Origin: CAZCGA01 sp964498075
GTDB taxonomy: Bacteria; Desulfobacterota; Binatia; HRBIN30
Length of the DNA: 5,179 bases
Reading direction: 5' to 3'
Assembly: GCA_964498075.1 (NCBI GenBank)
Contig: CAZCGA010000259.1
Span: forward strand, 1 to 5,179
Part shown: piece by piece, positions 1 through 4,645 of the stretch
How positions within the stretch are numbered: position 1 is the stretch's first letter
Layout of the letters: every line of letters begins with the position of its first letter
Position numbers and translations under genes: made by a program
The notes under the pieces: generated by a model
The model's input: only the letters and a program-made list of their open reading frames with translations
Told to the model about the DNA's origin: nothing
The model's database searches: none

Positions 1-147
1 GAAGAGGCTGACGAGACGGTCTTCTGGTTGGAGCTGCTGGTGGAGTCAGGCATCGTCGCGAAAGATCGTGTCGCTGTCCTCGCCGAAGCGCAGGAGATCC
101 TAGCGATCGTCGCCGCCTCGCAGCGCACAGCCAAGACTCCTCAATGA
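1..147 (+). CDS. S23-type four-helix-bundle protein, C-terminal part (5' end outside window)
   Basis: This is the last 48 codons of an S23/four-helix-bundle gene (the family of proteins encoded in 23S rRNA intervening sequences, TIGR02436/PF05635), read in frame 1 up to the TGA at 145-147. It opens with the family motif EEADETVFWLELL, which lies in the third helix, and continues through the fourth helix to a polar tail, RTAKTPQ. The full-length gene at 4286-4645 is a close paralogue: the two align almost base for base, except that this copy lacks one codon (VAV instead of VAAV) and one octamer in the repeat array behind it. The stop overlaps the next start as ATGA (144-147), so the Rhs fragment downstream could be translationally coupled to it. 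The family's molecular function is not firmly known; members form small helical oligomers. The family call is confident; that the part outside the window is intact is not known. Confidence 0.9.
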   Translation, partial: EEADETVFWLELLVESGIVAKDRVAVLAEAQEILAIVAASQRTAKTPQ

Positions 148-179
148 CTCAATGGCTCGATCACCCAATGGCCCAATTC
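144..179 (+). repeat. Octamer tandem array A, 3' flank of S23 gene
   Basis: Four head-to-tail 8-bp units (ATGACTCA, ATGGCTCG, ATCACCCA, ATGGCCCA) are followed by the terminal ATTC. The array begins inside the stop codon of the S23 gene and ends exactly where homology to the Rhs core starts. Read in the Rhs frame it encodes the first twelve residues of that ORF. Confidence 0.85.
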
Positions 180-1277
180 TGCAGTGATGCATATGGGCAG
201 GTCACGGCGTATGCGGGAGACGGCTCGGCGGTGCCGGTGACGACGGCCTTGACCTCCGCCGGTCCGAGCGGCGGGACGGCGACGTACGTTCCCGAGCGGC
301 TCTACACGGGGCAGCGCTGGGACGATGCGGCGCAGCTGTACTACTATGGGGCGCGGTTCTACGACCCCAAGATCGCGAACTGGCCCACCGAGGAACCGCT
401 CTTCGGAAACCACCGAGATGCCGCGCCTGGGCTATCGCCGCTGCTGGCTCGCATTAACCCGTCGCTGAGCAATCCATATTCATACGCGCTTTGGAACCCA
501 GTGATCCAACGTGACGTCGACGGTCGAATGGTACCGCTAGTTGCGGCCGCCATTCTTGTCGCTGTCGCGGGAGTTGGAGGCGGGTTTGCCTCCCTGGCGA
601 GCGGAGGGTCCTTTGTTAGCGGCCTTGAATTTGGCGCGGCCGTTGCCGCGGGCGGCGAACTACTCTTACCAGGCGCACTAGGACTACTTGCAATTTCGAC
701 GATCGGAAGCGCCGCCGGCGGATCCATCGGTACGGTACAGTCGATTTTGTCGCAGGGCGGGTCGCTAGCGACAGGGCAGGCCTTAACAGCGATTTTCGCC
801 AATACCGCGCTCTCGGCAAGTCTTGGGTTTCTGGCAGGCCTGGGAGGTACGGCAGCCCTCGCGGCGGGCGCGACTGAATTTGAGGCCGGGCTTGCTACCG
901 GCGTCCTAAGCGGCGCGTTTGAGATCGCAGCCGCTCAAACTGCCAGTAACTTGTCGAGCTTCGGCGTGAACGGCTTCGCCAACTTCCTCTCGCTTGGCTC
1001 GCTGTTCAGTGGAGGGAGTGGGGGTGCCTTTGGGGTGAACATCGGACTAAGCGCCGCGGACTTCGGAGGCGGGGCTGGGGGTGGCGGCGGCGCGGGCGGC
1101 GCCGGCGCGGGCAGTGGTGGTCCCGGTGGAGCTAGTAGCGGCAGCGGCGGCTCTGGGGGCGTGGGAGGATCGGGAGGGTCAGGCTGTGGGGCCGGACTGT
1201 GCGGGACACTCTATGTTGTGCCTGACCCAGCTAACCCCGGATGGACGATCCTCATAGGAGGTTTTGGGCTCCCTTAA
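144..1277 (+). CDS. Orphan Rhs/YD-repeat C-terminal fragment with hydrophobic, glycine-rich tip (module 1)
   Basis: This 377-aa ORF is the 3' end of an Rhs gene without the large N-terminal YD-repeat shell. Residues 1-12 come from the octamer array. Residues 13-127 match the end of the Rhs-associated core: YTGQ (54-57), LYYYGARFYDP (65-75), NPYSYALWNPV (110-120) and a final DVDG (124-127), where most Rhs cores have DPxG. The variable tip follows: alanine/glycine-rich hydrophobic stretches at about 130-300, a nearly pure Gly/Ser/Ala linker at about 307-348, then a short tail with two cysteines (SGCGAGLCG) ending IGGFGLP. No catalytic toxin motif is recognised. In full Rhs proteins the tip is the toxin released from the shell; displaced tips downstream of rhs genes are known as orphan rhs-CT modules. 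The ATG at 144 overlaps the S23 stop (ATGA); ATG 168 is an alternative start. Whether it is expressed, or only serves as a recombination donor, cannot be seen. Core identity is confident; a toxic role is inferred. Confidence 0.8.
   Translation: MTQWLDHPMAQFCSDAYGQVTAYAGDGSAVPVTTALTSAGPSGGTATYVPERLYTGQRWDDAAQLYYYGARFYDPKIANWPTEEPLFGNHRDAAPGLSPLLARINPSLSNPYSYALWNPVIQRDVDGRMVPLVAAAILVAVAGVGGGFASLASGGSFVSGLEFGAAVAAGGELLLPGALGLLAISTIGSAAGGSIGTVQSILSQGGSLATGQALTAIFANTALSASLGFLAGLGGTAALAAGATEFEAGLATGVLSGAFEIAAAQTASNLSSFGVNGFANFLSLGSLFSGGSGGAFGVNIGLSAADFGGGAGGGGGAGGAGAGSGGPGGASSGSGGSGGVGGSGGSGCGAGLCGTLYVVPDPANPGWTILIGGFGLP
195..298 (+). repeat. 104-bp perfect direct repeat in Rhs core, copy 1
   Basis: These 104 bases are identical to 2201-2304, an offset of 2006 bp. 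They encode the Rhs core segment from GQVTAYAGDG to TYVPER. Beyond 298 the copies stay similar to about the YDP motif and then diverge completely into different tips. This is the expected footprint of recent duplication or gene conversion in an Rhs locus. Confidence 0.95.
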
Positions 1278-1433
1278 TCGAGGGCAAAGTTCCACCCACT
1301 TCTGGTCACGGTATTGAAGCATGGACGAGGTCCGAGGTTTTCAGCGCCGCCAAAACCGATTTGAGCGTGTACGTTGCGTGCAGCGTAATCGATCCCACTT
1401 TTCAATCGGTCTTTGCGGCCGGAATGAACGGTT
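1278..1433. other. Gap between Rhs fragment 1 and candidate immunity gene
   Basis: This 156-bp stretch has no recognisable gene, repeat array or convincing terminator. An open frame crosses it (1241-1456) and ends DWSEAS, but its only early start lies inside the Rhs tail and no ribosome binding site or known motif supports it. It could hold remains of an earlier toxin tip or the 5' leader of the next gene. Confidence 0.4.
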
Positions 1434-2153
1434 ATGACTGGTCGGAGGCTTCTTGAGTGGCGCCAGATCCGCACGATCGCTCTCGGGGCCTTGGCGATTG
1501 CCCTCTTCGGTGCCGCGGTGTTAGTCGTGTCGGTGCCGGGAAGCTTCTGGGACCGAGGTGCTGGGCCTATCGCTGCGGATTTGTCGGTTATCGTCGCAGT
1601 ATTCTGGTTCCTCTTGTTCACGGTATATCTGATCTTCGCCTACTCCGCGGCAAGAGAGGTAGCGACGGTGAAGGCGGGTTACGGGATCGCCACGGCATTT
1701 GAGAACGGGGTTCTCCGCTATGAGTTGAAATTCGCGACGCATAAGCCGGCCGCCAACCTGCTAGAGGAGTGCGCTCAGTTTCTCAAGGACACATTCAGGG
1801 TCCTCGAACGGTCGATTTCAACAGACGGGACAGGGTTGACGGCAAATGTCGCCGCGTTCGCGTTCGATATATTCCCGCACGGGATTAGTATCGTGATAAG
1901 TCCTCGAACCGACCAGGGGTGCTCCGTAAGTGTTGCGACCAAGACGCGCTTGATCCTTGGCCTGCCGGTTGTAGACACGCATGGGGTGGCAATCATTGCC
2001 CTGTTTGTAGGATGGGCTCAAGGCACGCCCCTGCAGACGAGTCCATTGCCATGGGTCATGTGGAAGACCGTGGTGTCGTCGGCTAGATCGCGCGGAACGC
2101 CCGGTGCGGCGTCGAAACTCGCGCCAACACCTCGTACGGCCAAGACTCAATGA
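1434..2153 (+). CDS. Hypothetical membrane protein in Rhs immunity position (module 1)
   Basis: This 239-aa protein is not assigned to any family I recognise. Two hydrophobic helices lie near the N-terminus (about 12-34 and 49-70), the second rich in aromatic residues (VFWFLLFTVYLIFAY). A mixed soluble region follows (about 75-180, including FENGVLRYELKF), then a shorter hydrophobic stretch (GVAIIALFVGWA, 184-195). The position directly after a toxin-tip ORF is where Rhs immunity genes sit, and a membrane location would suit a tip that acts on membranes; both points are inference. Base composition is lower in GC than the Rhs core (34 of 60 bases at 1681-1740, against 47 of 60 at 2221-2280), as often seen for tip/immunity DNA acquired by transfer. 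The last residues, PRTAKTQ, look like the tail of an S23 gene, so the native C-terminus may have been replaced. The stop overlaps the next start as ATGA. The ATG at 1434 has only a weak ribosome binding site. Confidence 0.6.
   Translation: MTGRRLLEWRQIRTIALGALAIALFGAAVLVVSVPGSFWDRGAGPIAADLSVIVAVFWFLLFTVYLIFAYSAAREVATVKAGYGIATAFENGVLRYELKFATHKPAANLLEECAQFLKDTFRVLERSISTDGTGLTANVAAFAFDIFPHGISIVISPRTDQGCSVSVATKTRLILGLPVVDTHGVAIIALFVGWAQGTPLQTSPLPWVMWKTVVSSARSRGTPGAASKLAPTPRTAKTQ
2133..2153 (+). pseudogene. Remnant of S23 gene 3' end
   Basis: The bases encoding RTAKTQ-stop resemble the end of the S23 copy at 1-147 (RTAKTPQ-stop). The run GCCAAGACTC is identical (2139-2148 and 130-139), and both are followed at once by an octamer array whose ATG overlaps the stop. 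The remnant is read in frame as the C-terminus of the 1434-2153 ORF. It is short, so the call rests on its position before array B as much as on the match. Confidence 0.6.
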
Positions 2154-2185
2154 ACCAATGGCGCGATGACTCAATGGCTCAATTC
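2150..2185 (+). repeat. Octamer tandem array B
   Basis: Four 8-bp units (ATGAACCA, ATGGCGCG, ATGACTCA, ATGGCTCA) plus the terminal ATTC form an array of the same length and register as array A. It joins the S23-tail remnant to the second Rhs core at the same junction. It encodes the first twelve residues of the second Rhs ORF (MNQWRDDSMAQF). Confidence 0.85.
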
Positions 2186-3184
2186 CGCATTGATGCGTAC
2201 GGGCAGGTCACGGCGTATGCGGGAGACGGCTCGGCGGTGCCGGTGACGACGGCCTTGACCTCCGCCGGTCCGAGCGGCGGGACGGCGACGTACGTTCCCG
2301 AGCGCCTCTACACCAGCCAGCGCTGGGACAACGCGGCGCAGCTGTACTACTACGGCGCGCGGTTCTACGACCCGCGCATCGCGAGCTTCGCCAGCGAAGA
2401 TCCGGCGCGGGAGTACATGAATCCATACGCGTACGTGGCGTGGAATCCGGTGAAGTTCACCGACCCGACGGGGATGTTTGGGGCCGGAGGCGCGCTTTGG
2501 GGGAGTGCCATTGGCTTCACGAGCCTCGGATACAATGGCGAGGATACAGGCAAGTGGGGCTGGCTAGCTGGGGTGGCCTCTGTTGGCGGTCTGGGGGCCG
2601 TCAATGCCGCTGTCTGGAGCGGCGGAGCCTCGGTTAGCGCGTTGCTCGGCGCATTGTTGGGAGGCTGGCTGAACGGCCAACGTACGCAGGTCGGTCAGAG
2701 TGTTACGCTCGGGCTGGAAACGACGTCTGCGTCACTGAGCACTGCGTTCTCGCCCGGCATTGGAGGGACGACCACGATCGTGCCTCCCCTACTCGGAACG
2801 GACATGCCCCGTTCCGACTTTTACGGGACGCTCACCCCCGCCGCCGCGGTCGATCCCGGAGTTGAGATCAAGCCAGGATATACCGACGTCAGCATCAACG
2901 CCGCGGTTCCGGGGATACCCGTGGGCTCCACCTTCGGAATCCAGCAGACGAGCAATGGCGTGACTCTGAACTATTCGGGCTTCTTCGTGGGCACACCGGG
3001 AACATCTGGTCTCGTATCTCGGGCGAGCGCGGCCGCTGGTCCCGCGTTCACCGTGACATTTGCGAATCTGAATGGCAACACTGTCCAAATCGGGGTTAGC
3101 ATTCTGGGTGGTTTCTTCGTGGAGTTGGGTTTCGGCACCCCGGGGATTGCCATCTCTGTAATCAACGCGGAGGTTAGGAAATAG
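2150..3184 (+). CDS. Orphan Rhs/YD-repeat C-terminal fragment with unrecognised tip (module 2)
   Basis: This 344-aa ORF has the same architecture as the fragment at 144-1277 but a different tip. Residues 1-12 come from array B. Residues 13-108 are the Rhs-associated core: YTSQ (54-57), LYYYGARFYDP (65-75), NPYAYVAWNPV (91-101) and the canonical DPTG (105-108) that closes the core. The tip opens with a Gly/Ala-rich hydrophobic region (about 110-172, with ALLGALLGGWL near its end). A Thr/Ser/Gly-rich segment follows that looks beta-rich (about 180-344, e.g. VSINAAVPGIPVG and NGVTLNYSGFFVG), ending GIAISVINAEVRK. No nuclease, deaminase or ADP-ribosyltransferase motif is visible. The hydrophobic tip and the tiny two-helix membrane protein 5 bp downstream would suit a membrane-acting effector, but that is inference. 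The start overlaps the upstream stop as ATGA; ATG 2174 (residue 9) is an in-frame alternative. As an orphan lacking the shell it may be silent until recombined. Confidence 0.8.
   Translation: MNQWRDDSMAQFRIDAYGQVTAYAGDGSAVPVTTALTSAGPSGGTATYVPERLYTSQRWDNAAQLYYYGARFYDPRIASFASEDPAREYMNPYAYVAWNPVKFTDPTGMFGAGGALWGSAIGFTSLGYNGEDTGKWGWLAGVASVGGLGAVNAAVWSGGASVSALLGALLGGWLNGQRTQVGQSVTLGLETTSASLSTAFSPGIGGTTTIVPPLLGTDMPRSDFYGTLTPAAAVDPGVEIKPGYTDVSINAAVPGIPVGSTFGIQQTSNGVTLNYSGFFVGTPGTSGLVSRASAAAGPAFTVTFANLNGNTVQIGVSILGGFFVELGFGTPGIAISVINAEVRK
2201..2304 (+). repeat. 104-bp perfect direct repeat in Rhs core, copy 2
   Basis: This is identical to 195-298. The differences just outside it (CSDAYG against RIDAYG upstream, YTGQ against YTSQ downstream) show that the two modules had already diverged at the edges, so the perfect block may have been homogenised by gene conversion. 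Confidence 0.95.
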
Positions 3185-3189
3185 CTCCG

Positions 3190-3405
3190 ATGGCTGACAA
3201 GATCATTCTAGCGGCAATCATTACGTACCTTGGATACATTCTTTGGGATCGCAAGAATCAGGCGAGAGGCATTGCGAACTTTCAGAGGCGCATATTTCGG
3301 TCAACCCTAGGCGATGAGGCTACGGAGAGGCTCCTTCTGACGGCTACCATCTTGATGATTCTGATGACGATACTAGCGCTTCTCGGGATCATCCCGTTGC
3401 GATAG
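3190..3405 (+). CDS. Small two-helix membrane protein, candidate immunity protein of module 2
   Basis: This 71-aa protein has two predicted membrane helices (about 4-20, IILAAIITYLGYILW; about 49-69, LLTATILMILMTILALLGIIPL) joined by a basic loop (DRKNQARGIANFQRRIFR), which suggests both ends face outward with the loop in the cytoplasm. It starts 5 bp after the Rhs stop, so the two genes are almost certainly co-transcribed. A GGA-containing stretch at 3176-3179 could serve as its ribosome binding site. GC content is about 52% in 3241-3360 (63 of 120 bases), far below the flanking Rhs core and the gene at 3683. Rhs immunity proteins are small, highly variable and encoded directly behind the tip; this matches by position and size only. 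No family is recognised. Immunity function is inferred. Confidence 0.65.
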   Translation: MADKIILAAIITYLGYILWDRKNQARGIANFQRRIFRSTLGDEATERLLLTATILMILMTILALLGIIPLR

Positions 3406-3454
3406 AGGCGGTCCCGATTGGGAAGAATCCAAGGTCTCGGCGGGCTGCCAGCCC

Positions 3455-3460
3455 AGGAGG
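3455..3460 (+). promoter_or_regulatory. Ribosome binding site for the decayed secreted-protein gene
   Basis: AGGAGG lies 6 bp before the ATG at 3467. It indicates that this ATG was once a genuine start although the reading frame downstream is broken. Confidence 0.6.
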
Positions 3461-3466
3461 TACCGC

Positions 3467-3629
3467 ATGACGATCACGAAGGTCGCAATTGCTGTGTCGG
3501 CGTTCTCATGTGCGGTGGCAATCAGCCTCTACGCCAGCAACGCGCGCAAGACAAGCCTGACAGTGCCAAGCCGCCGGCCGTCGTCCGCCAGTTCGTCACC
3601 CGGGGGGGAACTGGCAAAGCCAGAGAAGA
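3467..3629 (+). pseudogene. Frameshifted, truncated relative of the small secreted protein
   Basis: A good ribosome binding site and a signal-peptide-like start (MTITKVAIAVSAFSCAVAIS) lie in frame 2. After that, similarity to the intact gene at 3683 jumps between frames: VRQFV is in frame 1 (3583-3597) and NWQSQ is in frame 0 (from 3609). At DNA level 16 bases (3582-3597) are identical to 3781-3796, and GGGAACTGGCA recurs at 3606-3616 and 3803-3813. Between these two blocks this copy has two extra bases in a C/G run containing seven consecutive Gs. All homology stops at 3628, where an octamer array begins. The frame as it stands would give a 67-aa protein ending in repeat-encoded residues (IEPSGHRVIC). 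The best reading is a decayed paralogue cut by the repeat. Slippage at the G run could restore one junction but not the whole gene. Confidence 0.7.
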
Positions 3630-3669
3630 ATTGTGCCATTGAGCCATCGGGTCATCGAGTCATTTGCTG
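3628..3669 (-). repeat. Octamer tandem array C, reverse orientation
   Basis: The array starts with GAATTG (3628-3633), the reverse complement of the CAATTC that ends arrays A, B, E and F. Its units read ATTGTGCC, ATTGAGCC, ATCGGGTC, ATCGAGTC and a degenerate ATTTGCTG. It lies directly before the ribosome binding site of the intact secreted-protein gene. Confidence 0.8.
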
Positions 3670-3676
3670 AAGGAGG
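3670..3676 (+). promoter_or_regulatory. Strong ribosome binding site
   Basis: AAGGAGG is placed 6 bp before the ATG at 3683 and fixes that start over the overlapping frames in this stretch. It directly abuts the last degenerate unit of array C. Confidence 0.75.
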
Positions 3677-3682
3677 ATCGAC

Positions 3683-4108
3683 ATGACACGCATGCACGTC
3701 GGGCTTGCGGCGTTCGCAATGCTCTCGTCGTTGATCGCTACGGTCGGGTTCTCGGTGGCGGCCCGAACGTCAACAGCAAACGTCCGCCAGTTCGTCGCCG
3801 GCGGGAACTGGCAGAGCCACCGCGACGCGCTCGACAAGCGCGGCTGGCAGATCCAAATGAAGCACTTCGACGACGACTCGCTCTCCGGGCGTATCATCAT
3901 CGTCGGCTCGCCGCGGCTGCAGCAGGCGCGGCTCGAAGGGCGCGTCGACGGCACCCAGGTCTACGGCGTGCTGGTCGACGACCATGATAGCCAGGTCGGC
4001 ACCTTCACCGGCTCGATCTACCAGAACAGCGTCAGCGGCACGTACACCACGGCCGACGGCGACACGGGGGATTGGAGCTACGCAGGAATTGAGTCATTGG
4101 GCCATTGA
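3683..4108 (+). CDS. Small secreted beta-rich protein, function unknown
   Basis: This 141-aa protein has a likely signal peptide: a short basic start, a hydrophobic core at about 5-24 and a small-residue region (SVAA, 24-27). The mature part has regularly spaced Gly-rich beta-strand patterns: LSGRIIIVGSP (67-77), ARLEGRVDGTQVYGVLVDD (82-100) and VGTFTGSIYQNSVSGTYTTADGDTGDW (105-131). These repeating xGxVxGxxxxG turns look like a small beta-barrel or beta-sheet protein facing the periplasm or outside; I cannot name a family. The start is set by a strong ribosome binding site. GC is very high (47 of 60 bases at 3901-3960), unlike the membrane gene at 3190. The final residues, GIESLGH, are encoded by octamer array D, so the native C-terminus was probably altered by the repeat. 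A broken relative lies just upstream. Its location beyond two Rhs modules does not by itself imply a role with them. Confidence 0.75.
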   Translation: MTRMHVGLAAFAMLSSLIATVGFSVAARTSTANVRQFVAGGNWQSHRDALDKRGWQIQMKHFDDDSLSGRIIIVGSPRLQQARLEGRVDGTQVYGVLVDDHDSQVGTFTGSIYQNSVSGTYTTADGDTGDWSYAGIESLGH

Positions 4109-4127
4109 GTCATTGGGTGATTGAAGA
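4085..4127 (-). repeat. Octamer tandem array D, reverse orientation, left flank of S23 remnant
   Basis: GGAATTG is followed by units ATTGAGTC, ATTGGGCC, ATTGAGTC, ATTGGGTG and ATTGAAGA. The first 15 bases (4085-4099) form a perfect inverted repeat with 4254-4268. The 14 bases at 4115-4128 recur at 4270-4283, each time ending 2 bp before an ATGGC. The array supplies the stop codon and last residues of the secreted protein. Confidence 0.85.
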
Positions 4128-4130
4128 AGC

Positions 4131-4220
4131 ATGGCCAGGCGGTCGCCGGAGCTGCGCCCTCCCTTCCCTCGCAGGAAGGCGTGCCCCCAATCGTTGCCGT
4201 GGGTACAGGCGAGCCTCCTC
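4131..4220 (+). pseudogene. Internally deleted remnant of an S23 gene
   Basis: The 5' end reads MARRSPELR, closely resembling MASRPEELR at the start of the intact gene at 4286, and is preceded by the same 14-bp sequence. The 3' end, CTCCTCAATGAC (4215-4226), is identical to 137-148, the end of the S23 copy at the left of the window. The roughly 90 bp in between cannot encode the four helices, so the gene body is lost. A short stem (CCTTCC 4162-4167 with GGAAGG 4174-4179) lies inside; it has no following T-run and is not called a terminator. Confidence 0.65.
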
Positions 4221-4221
4221 A

Positions 4222-4267
4222 ATGACCCAATGTCCCGATGCGTCCCGATGACTCAATGACTCAATTC
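4222..4267 (+). repeat. Octamer tandem array E, right flank of S23 remnant
   Basis: Units are ATGACCCA, ATGTCCCG, a 10-bp variant ATGCGTCCCG, ATGACTCA, ATGACTCA and the terminal ATTC. It is inverted relative to array D and directly abuts the short left flank (4270-4283) of the next, intact S23 gene. Confidence 0.85.
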
Positions 4268-4285
4268 CCGGGTGATTGAAGAACC

Positions 4286-4645
4286 ATGGCGAGCCGGCCC
4301 GAGGAACTACGCGAGAGGACGAAGCGGTTTGCGATTTCCATTGTGCGTCTGTTCCGATCGCTGCCGCGGAGCGACGAAGCGCGCGTGATTGGGCGGCAGT
4401 TGTTGCGGTCGGCCACGTCGGTGGCGGCGAACTATCGGGCGGTCTGTCGTGCCCGCTCGAAGGCGGAGTTCATCGCCAAGATCGGCGTCGTCGTCGAAGA
4501 AGCCGACGAGACGGTCTTTTGGTTGGAACTGCTGGTGGAGTCAGGCATCGTCCCGAAAGATCGTGTCGCTGCGGTCCTCGCCGAAGCGCAGGAGATCCTC
4601 GCGATCGTCGCCGCCTCACAGCGCACAGCCAAGGCTCGACAATGA
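4286..4645 (+). CDS. S23-type four-helix-bundle protein (23S rRNA intervening-sequence protein family)
   Basis: This 119-aa, full-length member of the TIGR02436/PF05635 family shows the hallmarks in order: helix 1 RTKRFAISIVRLFRSLP (11-27), helix 2 with QLLRSATSVAANYRAV (38-53) and the basic RARSKAEFIAKI (56-67), helix 3 EEADETVFWLELL (71-83), and helix 4 AAVLAEAQEILAIVAAS (95-111). Members are known from intervening sequences within 23S rRNA genes and as free-standing genes; the DGR accessory protein Avd has a similar fold. Their small size and charged surface suggest nucleic-acid contacts, but the role of free-standing copies is not established. No 23S rRNA or reverse transcriptase is nearby. 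The ATG at 4286 fits the family's usual start; no clear ribosome binding site is seen. The gene is boxed by octamer arrays and is a close paralogue of the copy at 1-147. Confidence 0.93.
   Translation: MASRPEELRERTKRFAISIVRLFRSLPRSDEARVIGRQLLRSATSVAANYRAVCRARSKAEFIAKIGVVVEEADETVFWLELLVESGIVPKDRVAAVLAEAQEILAIVAASQRTAKARQ

Noticed and set aside
1241..1456. 71-aa frame bridging Rhs fragment 1 and the membrane gene
   Set aside because: Its start lies inside the Rhs tail, it has no ribosome binding site or recognisable domain, and it overlaps the better-supported gene at 1434.
3442..3454. GGGCT/AGCCC stem just before the ribosome binding site at 3455
   Set aside because: A 5-bp stem with a 3-base loop is easily expected by chance in GC-rich DNA and precedes a broken gene.
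3664..3987. 107-aa arginine-rich frame overlapping the secreted protein
   Set aside because: It is the out-of-frame reading of a GC-rich gene; the ribosome binding site and signal peptide support the frame starting at 3683.
4162..4179. 6-bp stem hairpin as a rho-independent terminator
   Set aside because: The stem is short and no T-run follows; it lies inside the S23 remnant.
4286..4645. S23 gene as the Avd component of a diversity-generating retroelement
   Set aside because: There is no reverse transcriptase and no template/variable repeat pair. The two Rhs core copies differ at mixed positions, not specifically at adenines.
4286..4645. S23 gene as part of a 23S rRNA intervening sequence
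   Set aside because: No rRNA sequence flanks it; the neighbours are repeat arrays and lnt.
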